A stretch of DNA of 64,000 nucleotides. Source: Rhizobium sp. R634. Lineage in GTDB: Bacteria; Pseudomonadota; Alphaproteobacteria; Rhizobiales; Rhizobiaceae. The stretch spans positions 372,001 to 436,000 of the forward strand of contig NZ_LOKW01000026.1 in assembly GCF_002211305.1 (NCBI RefSeq), in the 5' to 3' direction. The notes beneath the pieces are model-generated. The model was not told the DNA's origin. It worked only from the letters and a program-made list of their open reading frames with translations, and made no database searches. Below, piece by piece: positions 18,016-26,408 of this stretch (position 1 is the stretch's first letter; every line of letters starts with the position of its first letter). The translations under genes were made by a program, and so were the position numbers.

Positions 18016-18031
18016 GTGAATAATTATTCTA
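18016..18031. promoter_or_regulatory. Candidate SorC operator near ABC permease
   Basis: GTGAAT-AATT-ATTCTA matches the perfect palindrome at 14554-14569 in ten of the twelve arm bases. It lies 44 bases upstream of the permease start, in the divergent promoter of the carbohydrate locus, where a repressor site would block both arms. Confidence 0.45.
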
Positions 18032-18074
18032 GCTTGCACAAATATCGGATACAAGCCTAGGCATGGGAGGAGCA

Positions 18075-19055
18075 ATGGTGGCGCTCGATATCAATGAACA
18101 CAGGCTTTCGTCCGGCGCTTGGCTCGGTAAGCTCAAGGGAGCTACCGGTCCGCTCGTGGGATTGCTCGCGCTGTGCATCTTTCTGAGCTTCAGCACAGAC
18201 ACGTTTCTTTCGGTTCGAAACGGCCTCAATATCCTCGACCAGATCACCGTCCTCGGCATCATGGCGGTCGGAATGACGTTCGTCATCCTGATCGGCGGCA
18301 TCGATCTGTCCGTCGGCTCGGCCCTCGCCCTGGCGATGATGGTCATGGGCTGGACGGCCAATGTCGCCGGCCTGCCGCTGCCCGTCGGCATCGCCTTCGC
18401 GCTGATCGCATCGGCGGTATCAGGCCTCATCGTCGGACTTCTGGTGACGCAGTTCCGGGTTCCAGCCTTTATCGCCACGCTTGCGATGATGTCGGCGGCG
18501 CGGGGCGTTGCAAACATGATCACCGACGGTCAGCAGATCGTCGGCTTCCCCGACTGGTTCATGATGCTGGCGATCGATCGCCATTTCGGCGTCATGACCG
18601 CCACGGTCTTCCTGATGCTCGCCGTCGTTCTTGCGGCGTGGCTCTTCCTGCACTTCCGCTCCGAAGGCCGCATGCTCTATGCGGTCGGCGGCAACCCCGA
18701 AGTCGCGCGACTGGCCGGCATCAACGTGCCGCTGGTGACGATATCAGTCTATGTCGTGAGCGCCGTCCTTGCGGGGCTCGCAGGCATCGTGCTCGCCGCC
18801 CGCCTGGACTCTGTCCAGCCGTCCAGCGGCCTGGGCTATGAGCTGGACACCATCGCCGCGGTCGTCATCGGCGGCACATCGCTCTCCGGCGGCGCGGGCG
18901 GCATCGGGGGAACGCTGATCGGCGTCCTGATCATCGGTGTGCTTCGCAACGGCCTCAACCTTCTCAACGTCTCGCCCTTCCTGCAGCAGGTGATCATCGG
19001 GATCGTCATCGTGCTCGCGGTCGGTGCAGAGACCATTCGTCGGCGTCGCGCCTGA
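18075..19055 (+). CDS. Sugar ABC transporter permease (RbsC-like)
   Basis: ATG 18075 is chosen because GGAGGA (18066-18071) precedes it; the upstream ATG at 18063 has no ribosome site. The 326-residue protein has eight to ten membrane segments and the family landmarks MAVGMTFVILIGGIDLSVGS and GGNPEVARLAGINV, with the late GGTSLSGGAGGIGGTLIG coupling region. It forms the channel of a ribose-type (CUT2) importer with the binding protein and ATPase that follow. The order permease, binding protein, ATPase is less common than binding protein first. Confidence 0.93.
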   Translation: MVALDINEHRLSSGAWLGKLKGATGPLVGLLALCIFLSFSTDTFLSVRNGLNILDQITVLGIMAVGMTFVILIGGIDLSVGSALALAMMVMGWTANVAGLPLPVGIAFALIASAVSGLIVGLLVTQFRVPAFIATLAMMSAARGVANMITDGQQIVGFPDWFMMLAIDRHFGVMTATVFLMLAVVLAAWLFLHFRSEGRMLYAVGGNPEVARLAGINVPLVTISVYVVSAVLAGLAGIVLAARLDSVQPSSGLGYELDTIAAVVIGGTSLSGGAGGIGGTLIGVLIIGVLRNGLNLLNVSPFLQQVIIGIVIVLAVGAETIRRRRA

Positions 19056-19082
19056 CGCGCATGCTCCGCCGCGCTGGCGGAC

Positions 19083-19147
19083 ACGGAATTCCGTCCCGGA
19101 AATTCGGGGCGGATCAATAACCCCAGGGGGAGGACATACCCTAGGGT
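19083..19147. other. Cluster of short palindromes between permease and binding-protein genes
   Basis: The 116-base gap holds ACGGAATTCCGT (19083-19094), CCCGGAAATTCGGG just after it, and ACCCTAGGGT (19138-19147). Stem-loops in this position often protect mRNA or allow the binding protein to be made in excess over the permease. That role is inferred. Confidence 0.4.
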
Positions 19148-19171
19148 CCATCAAAAAACGGAGGAACTACA

Positions 19172-20101
19172 ATGAAAATTGCGCGCACCATGTTCGCGTC
19201 CGCTGCACTGCTCGGTCTCATGCTCGGTCCCGTACACGCGGCGGAACTGAAGAAGCTTGGCCTGGCCGTTGCCAACCTTCAGGCAAACTTCTTCAACCAG
19301 ATCAAGCAATCGGTCGAGGCCGAAGCCAAGAAGCGCGGCATCGAAGTCATCACGGTCGACGCGAAGGGCGACGGACCGACGCAGGTCAATCAGATCCAGG
19401 ATCTTCTGACCCAGAAAATCGACGCGCTGATCTACATTCCGGCAGGTGCGGCAGCGGCGACCGTTCCGGTCAAGCTCGCGAAGAGCGCCGGCATTCCGGT
19501 CGTCAACGTCGACCGCAACGCCGAAGGCGCGCCGGGCGATACTTTCCTCGCAACGGATTCCGTCGCATCTGCCAAGGCGGTGTGCGACTACATCCTGAAG
19601 GAAGCCGGCGGCAAGGGGAAGATGGTCATCATCCACGGCCAGAAGGGCACGACGCCGGAAGTCGATCGCTCGAAGGGCTGCGGTGAATCGCTCAAGGCCT
19701 ATCCGGATGTGAAGGTTGTCGCCGAGCAATATTCGAACATCTGGAGCCAGGACGAGGGCTTCCAGATCATGCAGAATATGCTGCAGGCAAACCCCGACGT
19801 CTCGATCGTCTTCGCACAGGCCGATGGTCTCGCGCTTGGCGCCGCCCAGGCGATCAAGGTCGCCAATCCCTCGCAGAAGATCGTGGTCGGCGGCTTCGAC
19901 GGCGATACCGCGGCTCTCGAAGCCCTCAGCAAGGGCGTCTTCAATGTGACGGCGACGCAGCAGACGCAGAAGATGGGCCGCGATGCAGTCGAAAACGCCG
20001 CCAAGCTTGTCGCCGGTGAAAAAGTGCCGCCGGTACAGCTCTTGGATGCCACGCTGACAACCAAGGAAAACGTCGCAGGCTTCATCGCCAACCATCCCTA
20101 G
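19172..20101 (+). CDS. Sugar ABC transporter substrate-binding protein
   Basis: This 309-residue periplasmic protein begins with a Sec signal peptide (ARTMFASAALLGLMLG, cleavage after VHAA near residue 24). The mature protein is a two-lobe type I binding protein like RbsB: LGLAVANLQANFFNQIKQSV, DLLTQKIDALIYIPAG, PVVNVDRNAEG, and the hinge-side QADGLALGAAQAI and VGGFDGDTAALEAL. GGAGG lies before the start. It should capture the sugar or polyol consumed by the linked kinase, dehydrogenases and transketolase; the pocket residues do not tell me which. Confidence 0.93.
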   Translation: MKIARTMFASAALLGLMLGPVHAAELKKLGLAVANLQANFFNQIKQSVEAEAKKRGIEVITVDAKGDGPTQVNQIQDLLTQKIDALIYIPAGAAAATVPVKLAKSAGIPVVNVDRNAEGAPGDTFLATDSVASAKAVCDYILKEAGGKGKMVIIHGQKGTTPEVDRSKGCGESLKAYPDVKVVAEQYSNIWSQDEGFQIMQNMLQANPDVSIVFAQADGLALGAAQAIKVANPSQKIVVGGFDGDTAALEALSKGVFNVTATQQTQKMGRDAVENAAKLVAGEKVPPVQLLDATLTTKENVAGFIANHP

Positions 20102-20167
20102 CGTCCTTTGTGCGTCCGAAAGGACGCACGGCGCTCTAATGAAGCCGAGGTCTTGAGGAGGTGTGCC

Positions 20168-21646
20168 GTGACTGATCCCGTTCTTTCCCTGAGGGGCATA
20201 TCCAAGTGGTATGGGCCGCTCCAGGTGCTGAAGAATGTCAGCCTGGACGTCTATCCCGGTGAAGTGGTCGCACTTCTCGGTGAAAACGGAGCAGGCAAGT
20301 CGACACTGTCGGGCATCATTGCCGGTTCACGCACACCCTCCGAGGGATCAATGACATGGCTGGGGCAGCCCTATGCCCCGGCCACCCCACGCGACGCGAT
20401 CGACAAGGGCGTCGTCCTGATCCATCAGGAACTGCAGCTTCTGCCGCAGCTGTCGATTGCGGAAAACGTCTTCATCGGACGCTGGCCGATGAAGAACGGC
20501 GTCGTCGACCGGGCTCAGATGGTTCGCCGGGCCCAGGACCAGCTCGCGCGTTTGAACCTTCATATACCGGCAACACGGATGGTCGCCGGCCTTTCCACCG
20601 CAAATCAACAGCTCATCGAAATCGCCAAGGCGCTGGCTCTCAACGCCAAGCTCCTGATCCTTGATGAACCGACAGCCGCCCTCGGCGGCGCGGAGACGGA
20701 AGCCCTGTTCGAACAGGTTCGCAAGCTTCGCTCGGAGGGTGTCGGCATCGTCTACATTTCCCACCGCATGGAAGAGATCAAGCAGATCACCGACCGGATC
20801 GTCGTTCTTCGCGACGGGGAGCGGGTGCAGGAATTCTCAGACAGCGCCACCCCGGTGCGAACGATCGTCGAGAGCATGGTCGGACGCCCGCTTGATCGCC
20901 TGTTCCCTACCCTGCCGGTTCCGACGGACCGCCCGGTCCTTGAGGTGTCCGGACTGAGTTCGCCCGAGGACTCGTTTCGTGACGTTACCTTCGAAGTGCG
21001 GGCCGGAGAAATTCTCGGCATCGCCGGATTGGTCGGCGCCGGCCGCACCGAACTGGTGCGTGCGATTTCGGGAGCGGATCCGATCAGCGCTGGTTCGATC
21101 AAGCTGGAAGGCGAGGAACTCAGGCTGCGCGACCCGGCCGACGCCGTCGCCAAGGGCATCGTGATGGTTCCGGAAGATCGCAAGGAGCAAGGCCTGATCG
21201 TCGGGCACCGGATCAGCGAAAACATCATCTATGCCAATCTGGATAAACTCGGCGGTGGGTGGATTACGCCGCGCCTCAAGCGCTCCTTCGCGGAAAAGGC
21301 CGTTGCCAAGTTCGGCGTGAAGGGCCGCGCCGAGCAATACGCTTCCGATCTTTCCGGCGGCAACCAGCAGAAGGTCGTGATCGCCAAGTGGCTCTTGCGC
21401 GATCCCAAGGTCGTCGTCCTCGACGAACCGACAAGGGGCATCGACGTCGGCGCCCGCGCGGGCATCTACGACATCATCGTCGACCTTGCCAAACAGGGTG
21501 TGGCGGTCATCGTAGTCAGCTCGGACCTCGAGGAAGTTCTCGGCATTTCCAATCGCATTCTCGTGCTTGCCCAAGGCAAGCAGGCAGGCATTCTCGATCG
21601 TGACCAGGCAAATGACGTCTCGGTCATGGAGTTAGCGACCATCTAA
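20168..21646 (+). CDS. Sugar ABC transporter ATP-binding protein (RbsA-like)
   Basis: GTG 20168 with an AGGAGG upstream gives 492 residues, normal for the double-ATPase RbsA type. The first domain has Walker A GENGAGKST, an unusual signature LSTANQQ and Walker B LLILDEPTAAL. The second has the degenerate Walker A GLVGAGRTE, an intact LSGGNQQKVVIAKWL and Walker B VVVLDEPTRGID. Such asymmetry is typical of CUT2 ATPases. It lies between the binding protein and the first dehydrogenase gene and is clearly part of the same transcript, with a 22-base gap to the latter. Confidence 0.94.
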   Translation: MTDPVLSLRGISKWYGPLQVLKNVSLDVYPGEVVALLGENGAGKSTLSGIIAGSRTPSEGSMTWLGQPYAPATPRDAIDKGVVLIHQELQLLPQLSIAENVFIGRWPMKNGVVDRAQMVRRAQDQLARLNLHIPATRMVAGLSTANQQLIEIAKALALNAKLLILDEPTAALGGAETEALFEQVRKLRSEGVGIVYISHRMEEIKQITDRIVVLRDGERVQEFSDSATPVRTIVESMVGRPLDRLFPTLPVPTDRPVLEVSGLSSPEDSFRDVTFEVRAGEILGIAGLVGAGRTELVRAISGADPISAGSIKLEGEELRLRDPADAVAKGIVMVPEDRKEQGLIVGHRISENIIYANLDKLGGGWITPRLKRSFAEKAVAKFGVKGRAEQYASDLSGGNQQKVVIAKWLLRDPKVVVLDEPTRGIDVGARAGIYDIIVDLAKQGVAVIVVSSDLEEVLGISNRILVLAQGKQAGILDRDQANDVSVMELATI

Positions 21647-21668
21647 ACAGACAGAGAAAGGAAGAGCG

Positions 21669-22457
21669 GTGTCTGACATCACTCTGAACGCCCCGAAGCT
21701 TTTTGATCTCAGCGGCCAGGTTGCCATCGTCACCGGTGCCGGCAGCGGCATCGGGCAGCGCATTGCCATCGGCCTTGCGCAATGCGGCGCTGATGTGGCG
21801 CTGCTCGACCGTCGTACCGACGACGGACTGGCCAAGACGGCCGAACATATTCGCGCCGCCGGCCGCCGTTCGATCGAGATCGCTGCCGATGTCACGAGCA
21901 AATCCTCGCTTGCCGATGCCGTCGCACGAACCGAAGCGGATCTTGGCGCCTTGACGCTGGCTGTCAACGCTGCGGGCATCGCCAACGCGAACCCGGCGGA
22001 AGATATGGAAGAGGACCAATACCAGACGTTGATGGATATCAACCTGAAGGGCATATTCCTTTCCTGCCAGGCCGAGGCCCGCGCCATGCTCAAGAATGGG
22101 CGCGGCTCCATCGTCAACATCGCTTCCATGTCGGGCGTGATCGTCAACCGGGGCCTCAGCCAAGCGCATTACAACGCCTCCAAGGCCGGCGTGATCCACA
22201 TGTCGAAGTCCATGGCGATGGAATGGGTCGGCCGCGGCATTCGCGTCAACACCATCTCCCCCGGATATACGGCAACGCCGATGAACACCCGTCCGGAGAT
22301 GGTTCATCAGACCAAGCTTTTCGAAGAGCAGACACCGATGCAGCGCATGGCTGATGTCGACGAAATGGTCGGTCCGGCGGTGTTCCTGCTGTCGAACGCG
22401 GCAAGTTTCGTGACCGGCGTCGATCTTCTCGTCGACGGCGGCTTCTGCTGCTGGTGA
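21669..22457 (+). CDS. SDR-family dehydrogenase (first of two in the carbohydrate locus)
   Basis: Read from GTG 21669 with AAAGGA upstream, the protein has 262 residues, a classical short-chain dehydrogenase. The NAD(P) motif is TGAGSGIG (residues 20-27), then NAAG, catalytic Ser in NIASMSG, and YNASK (YxxxK). It ends DLLVDGGFCCW. It should oxidise a hydroxyl of a sugar or polyol. By context it may turn a polyol into the ketose that the FGGY kinase phosphorylates. It follows the ABC ATPase closely and is translated from the same mRNA. Confidence 0.88.
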   Translation: MSDITLNAPKLFDLSGQVAIVTGAGSGIGQRIAIGLAQCGADVALLDRRTDDGLAKTAEHIRAAGRRSIEIAADVTSKSSLADAVARTEADLGALTLAVNAAGIANANPAEDMEEDQYQTLMDINLKGIFLSCQAEARAMLKNGRGSIVNIASMSGVIVNRGLSQAHYNASKAGVIHMSKSMAMEWVGRGIRVNTISPGYTATPMNTRPEMVHQTKLFEEQTPMQRMADVDEMVGPAVFLLSNAASFVTGVDLLVDGGFCCW

Positions 22458-22538
22458 TGCGATCGGAACGCTGATTTTAGAACTTGAACCGATCTCGCTT
22501 CCTCCCTGGCTGAGATCGAGGCGCTGAAGGGACCAACG

Positions 22539-22569
22539 GGCAAGACGGCGCAATATCGCCGTCCGCCCG
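22539..22569. other. Strong hairpin between the two dehydrogenase genes
   Basis: GGGC-AA-GACGGCG (22539-22551) pairs with CGCCGTC-C-GCCC (22558-22569) around CAATAT. No T-run follows, so it is probably an mRNA-stabilising or partial-attenuation structure in the 226-base gap, not a full terminator. Confidence 0.45.
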
Positions 22570-22683
22570 CCCTTCCCGCCGATGGAACACGCTGAGGCCA
22601 CGGCGCCGTCATTGGCGCTCGAGACTGCGCGAACTCGTTCACCGGATTTGCCGTCTCCCTAGGGATATCTGAAAGGAAAGAGG

Positions 22684-23466
22684 ATGAAACGCTTCGAAAA
22701 CAAGACTGTCGTCATCACCGGGGCCAGCCGCGGCATCGGCGCCGCCATCGCCAGGCGCTTCGCGCGCGACGGCGCCAATCTCGTCGTCTCGGCCAATGAG
22801 GATCTGGTCCACGGCGTTGCCGAAGCGATCCGGGCCGAAGGCGGCAAGGCCATCTCCTTCATCGGCGATGTTACCGACAAGACGAGTGTCATCGCCCTCT
22901 ACGATACGGCCGAGAAGGAATTCGGCGCGGTCGATGTCTCGATCCAGAATGCCGGCGTCATCACCATCGCCCGCATCGAGGACATGACCGAAAACGAGTG
23001 GGACAAGGTCATGGCCGTCAACACCAAGGGCGTCTTCCTCTGCGCCCAGGAGGCCATTGCAAGAATGCGCAAGCACAAGCGCGGCGGCCGCATCATCAAC
23101 ACCGCCTCCGGCCAGGCCCGCGACGGCTTCATCTACACGCCGCACTACGCCGCATCGAAAATGGGCGTCGTCGGCATCACCCAGAGCCTCGCCAAGGAAG
23201 TCGCGATCGAAAAGATCACCGTCAACGCCTTCTGCCCCGGCATCATCGAGACGGATATGTGGGCCTATAACGACCAGGCCTGGGGCAAACTGCTTGGCAA
23301 TTACGCCCCCGGCGAACTGATGAAGGAATGGGTCGAAGGCATCCCGATGAAGCGCGCCGGCTCCGGCGAGGACGTCGCCGGCCTGGTAACCTTCCTCGCC
23401 AGCGACGACGCCGCCTACATCACCGGCCAGACGATCAATGTCGATGGCGGGTTGATTATGTCGTAA
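22684..23466 (+). CDS. SDR-family dehydrogenase (second in the carbohydrate locus)
   Basis: A 260-residue classical SDR. The cofactor motif TGASRGIG is at residues 13-20, followed by NAG (QNAGVI), the serine in INTASGQ, and YAASK. The C-terminus VDGGLIMS is typical. AAAGGAAAGAGG precedes the start. The sequence resembles rhizobial sugar-alcohol dehydrogenases such as galactitol or sorbitol dehydrogenases by general pattern only. It is the last gene of the rightward arm, separated from the first SDR by 226 bases that contain a hairpin. Two different SDRs in one locus suggest two oxidation steps or two related polyols. Confidence 0.88.
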   Translation: MKRFENKTVVITGASRGIGAAIARRFARDGANLVVSANEDLVHGVAEAIRAEGGKAISFIGDVTDKTSVIALYDTAEKEFGAVDVSIQNAGVITIARIEDMTENEWDKVMAVNTKGVFLCAQEAIARMRKHKRGGRIINTASGQARDGFIYTPHYAASKMGVVGITQSLAKEVAIEKITVNAFCPGIIETDMWAYNDQAWGKLLGNYAPGELMKEWVEGIPMKRAGSGEDVAGLVTFLASDDAAYITGQTINVDGGLIMS

Positions 23467-23547
23467 GCGCGGCAAGCAGCGCCACTGAAACTGTATAAAA
23501 CGCTGCCTTGCCTTTGCTCGCGCTCAGAGCATTCCCGGCTTCGCCGC

Positions 23548-23722
23548 TCACCCCCTCATCTGCCTGCCGGCATCTTCTCCCCGCCGGGGAGAAGCGGAAC
23601 CGCCGCCGCTCGCTTCCCTTTATGCTTTTGCTTGGGGCGACGCGGTGCGTCTTGCTCCCTCTTCGCCCCAGCGGGGAGAAGATGCCCGTCAGGGCAGATG
23701 AGGGGGGTGAGGAGCACTAGCG
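23548..23722. repeat. Long palindromic rhizobial intergenic mosaic-type element
   Basis: CCCCTCATCTGCC at 23551 onward, then GCATCTTCTCCCC, reappears inverted as GGGGAGAAGATGCCCGTCAG and GGCAGATGAGGGG at 23673-23712, so the two ends can pair over about 35 bases each. Inside the left arm is a smaller stem, CTTCTCCCC/GGGGAGAAG. The layout matches the RIME-type repeats described in rhizobia. It sits between two convergent SDR genes, where it may also stop transcription. Confidence 0.75.
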
Positions 23723-23766
23723 ACGAACGCCTTGAGCGGTAAGCGAAAGGCAACCGACGCCCTCAC

Positions 23767-24531
23767 CTACGTCCTAGTGATCGAAACCCCGCCATCCGCC
23801 AGCATCGCCGTACCCGTCACGAAACTCGACAGGTCGGACGCCAGGAAGAGCGCCGCATTGGCGATCTCCTCCGGCTGCGCCATGCGTTTCAGCGCATGCA
23901 GCCCCTCCACGAAGGCGAGCACTTCCGCGGTCGCATCAGGCGCATTGGTGATGTTGGCCGGCGTATCGGTGCCGCCGGGCAGAAGGGCGTTGACGCGAAT
24001 CTTGCGCGATGCGAGTTCGGCGGCAAGCACCTGCACGAGACCGATCAGACCGGCCTTGCTCGCCGCATAGGCGCCCATGCCGGGCATGCCGGCGGTGTAG
24101 CCGACGAAGGTGGAGGTGAAGATCAGCGATCCGCCCTCGCCCATCGCCGCCGACTGATGTTTGGCGCCCAGGAAGCCGGCGGTCAGATTGGTTTCGATCG
24201 TCTCGCGCCAGCCCTCCAGCGTCAGCCCGGAGACCGGCCCCATCTCGCCAATGCTGCCGGCATTGTTGAAGGCAATATCGAGCCTGCCGAAGCGCGAGAG
24301 AGCCGCGTCGACGAGCCTCGCCTGCAGCGCCTCGTCCCTGACATCGCCCGCAACGGCGACGGCCTTTCCACCCTCCGCCTCGATTTCCGCGACGACGGCG
24401 TCGAGCGCATCCTGTCGCCTTCCGTTGATCACCAGCTTCGCGCCTTCCCGTGCAAAGACTTTCGCCGCCGCCCGGCCAATACCGGAGCTTGCGCCGGTGA
24501 CGATTGCGATCTTGTCCTTCAAAAGTGTCAT
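23767..24531 (-). CDS. SDR-family oxidoreductase
   Basis: A 254-residue short-chain dehydrogenase with the cofactor motif TGASSGIGRAAAKVFA (12-27), the arginines in NGRRQDAL that suggest NADP preference, NNAGSIG, Ser in TSTFVG and YAASKAG. The C-terminus LADGGVSITRT is usual. It is convergent with the carbohydrate locus across a mosaic repeat, so it probably does not belong to it. Substrate unknown. Confidence 0.9.
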   Translation of the reverse strand: MTLLKDKIAIVTGASSGIGRAAAKVFAREGAKLVINGRRQDALDAVVAEIEAEGGKAVAVAGDVRDEALQARLVDAALSRFGRLDIAFNNAGSIGEMGPVSGLTLEGWRETIETNLTAGFLGAKHQSAAMGEGGSLIFTSTFVGYTAGMPGMGAYAASKAGLIGLVQVLAAELASRKIRVNALLPGGTDTPANITNAPDATAEVLAFVEGLHALKRMAQPEEIANAALFLASDLSSFVTGTAMLADGGVSITRT

Positions 24532-24848
24532 GTCCGTTTCTCCTCAGTGATTGAGGCATCCCAAATCTCAGACATCAGGCGGCGCAGCCACCCGTTTCCC
24601 GCGCGCAAAAACAAAAGCCGCCGATGAAAAGATGCCTGGCAGCGCTCAGTTTCGCAGCGGAGTTGCGATCGAAATGAGGATTCGCCAAATAAAACGGTCA
24701 TTTGCCACGGTTTTCACAGAGGCTCCTGCCGTAACGTAAGCGCCCTTGTGCACCGCATCATCGATTTATCCCGGGTGTGACATCCATCCGATTCCCTTCA
24801 TGCGTCTTCCCGACTAAGAAGAGACGCACAGGTAAAGGGAATCTCTTC
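24532..24848. other. Divergent intergenic region between SDR and DMT transporter genes
   Basis: These 317 bases separate the starts of two divergent genes and should contain their promoters. AAAGGGA before 24849 is the transporter's ribosome site. I see no convincing gene, operator or RNA in it. Confidence 0.4.
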
Positions 24849-25757
24849 ATGCCGCGGTCACGCAATACTGAGGGCGCCATCTATATGAGCATGGCGATGG
24901 CCGGCTTTTCCTCCAGCGACGCACTCTCCAAATCGGTGATCGCCTATATGAATGCCGGCGAGATCATGTTCCTGCGCGGCCTGTTCACCAGCCTGCTCGT
25001 CTTTCTGATCGCCTGGAAAATGGGCGCGCTGCGCTCCTGGCGTGTCGTGCTGAAGCCGTTGATCATTCTCCGCATCGTCTGCGAAATACTTTCCGCGGTC
25101 ACCTACATCACCGCGCTCGGCATGATGCCGATCGCCAATGCCTCGGCGATCCTGCAGTCGCTGCCGCTGGTCGTCACCTTCGGCGCCGCGCTGTTCTTCC
25201 GTGAGCCGGTTGGCTGGCGCCGCTGGTCGGCGATCCTCGTCGGCCTCGTCGGCGTGATGATCATCATCCGCCCGGGCCCCGAAGGCTTCACCGCCGCCGC
25301 CCTTCTCTGCGTCGGCGCGGTGCTGACGACAGCCGGCCGCGATCTCGCCACCCGCTCGATCGATCCGGAAATACCCTCGCTGATGATCACCGTGATCACC
25401 GCCTCCTCCGCCGCTTTCTTCGGCGCGCTTCTGATCCCCGTGCTCGGTGGTTGGCAGCCGGTCAGCGCCTCCTCGCTCGGCCATCTCCTTCTCGCCTCGG
25501 TGCTGGTGCTCGTCGGCTATCAGTCGGTCATCCTCGCGATGCGCACCGGCGAAATCTCCTTCGTCGCGCCCTTCCGCTATACGAGCCTGATCTTTTCCTC
25601 GCTGCTCGGCTTTGTCTTTTTCGCGGAAGTGCCGGACCACTGGACGCTGATAGGCGCTGCAATCGTCATCGCTTCCGGCCTCTATACGTTCTATCGTGAG
25701 GCCAAGCGTCACGTTTCACCCATCGCGCAGGAATCCGAACCGCGCGTGCCGGTGTGA
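24849..25757 (+). CDS. DMT-superfamily (EamA) transporter
   Basis: ATG 24849 gives 302 residues with AAAGGGA upstream; the longer frame adds 24 non-conserved residues. The protein has ten hydrophobic segments in two five-helix EamA repeats. Features include FLRGLFTSLLVFLIAW in repeat one, MMPIANASAILQSLPLVVTF and WSAILVGLVGVMIIIRPG at its end, and FRYTSLIFSSLLGFVFFAEVPD in repeat two. Related proteins export amino acids or other metabolites. It stands 21 bases upstream of mobA on the same strand, so co-transcription is likely although a functional link is not. Confidence 0.88.
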   Translation: MPRSRNTEGAIYMSMAMAGFSSSDALSKSVIAYMNAGEIMFLRGLFTSLLVFLIAWKMGALRSWRVVLKPLIILRIVCEILSAVTYITALGMMPIANASAILQSLPLVVTFGAALFFREPVGWRRWSAILVGLVGVMIIIRPGPEGFTAAALLCVGAVLTTAGRDLATRSIDPEIPSLMITVITASSAAFFGALLIPVLGGWQPVSASSLGHLLLASVLVLVGYQSVILAMRTGEISFVAPFRYTSLIFSSLLGFVFFAEVPDHWTLIGAAIVIASGLYTFYREAKRHVSPIAQESEPRVPV

Positions 25758-25778
25758 CGCAGGATTGCGAGGCAGATA

Positions 25779-26408
25779 GTGGCTGAATTCTCCTTGGACA
25801 AATCCGAGATAGCAGGCGTGGTGCTCGCCGGCGGCCGCTCGCAGCGCATGGGCCGCGACAAGGCCGGCGTAATGCTCGGGACCGAGAGCCTGCTTCGCCA
25901 TGTGCTGGCCCGCCTGTCGCCGCAGGTCTCGTCGATCGCCGTCAATGCCGATGCCGCCGCCGAAGATGTGCCTGTCGTTCCCGACCATATTGCCGGCAAG
26001 GCCGGCCCGATGGCCGGCATCCATGCGGCCATGGTCTATGCCGCCGGCATCCCCTCGGTCACCCATGTCGTCACCGTCTCTGTGGATTGCCCGTTCTTCC
26101 CGGCCGATCTCGTCACCCGGCTGACGGCAGCAGTCGATCATCCGTCGCAGATCGCGATCGCCGCCTCCGAAGGCCGCAGCCATCCGGTCTTCGGTCTCTG
26201 GCCAGTGACATTGGCGGCCGATCTGGAAGCCTGGATCGCCGCTGACGAAAAGCGCCGCGTGCGCGACTTCCTGTTGCGGCATGACGTTACGGAAGTAGCC
26301 TTTCCGCTGCATCCGACCCGCGCCAGCCTGCTCGATCCTTTCTTCAACATCAACACGCCCGACGACCTCGCCGAGGCGGAACGCTGGCTGGAGGCCCTTC
26401 GCACATGA
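25779..26408 (+). CDS. mobA: Molybdenum cofactor guanylyltransferase
   Basis: From GTG 25779 (GAGG upstream) the product has 209 residues. It links GMP to molybdopterin to form the guanine dinucleotide form of the cofactor. The nucleotide motif is VVLAGGRSQRMGRDKAGV (residues 10-27), followed by VPDHIAGKAGPMAGIHAA and the metal-binding SVDCPFFP region. FFNINTPDDLAEAE near the C-terminus is typical of MobA. Its stop overlaps the mobB start (ATGA), so the two are coupled. Confidence 0.94.
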   Translation: MAEFSLDKSEIAGVVLAGGRSQRMGRDKAGVMLGTESLLRHVLARLSPQVSSIAVNADAAAEDVPVVPDHIAGKAGPMAGIHAAMVYAAGIPSVTHVVTVSVDCPFFPADLVTRLTAAVDHPSQIAIAASEGRSHPVFGLWPVTLAADLEAWIAADEKRRVRDFLLRHDVTEVAFPLHPTRASLLDPFFNINTPDDLAEAERWLEALRT

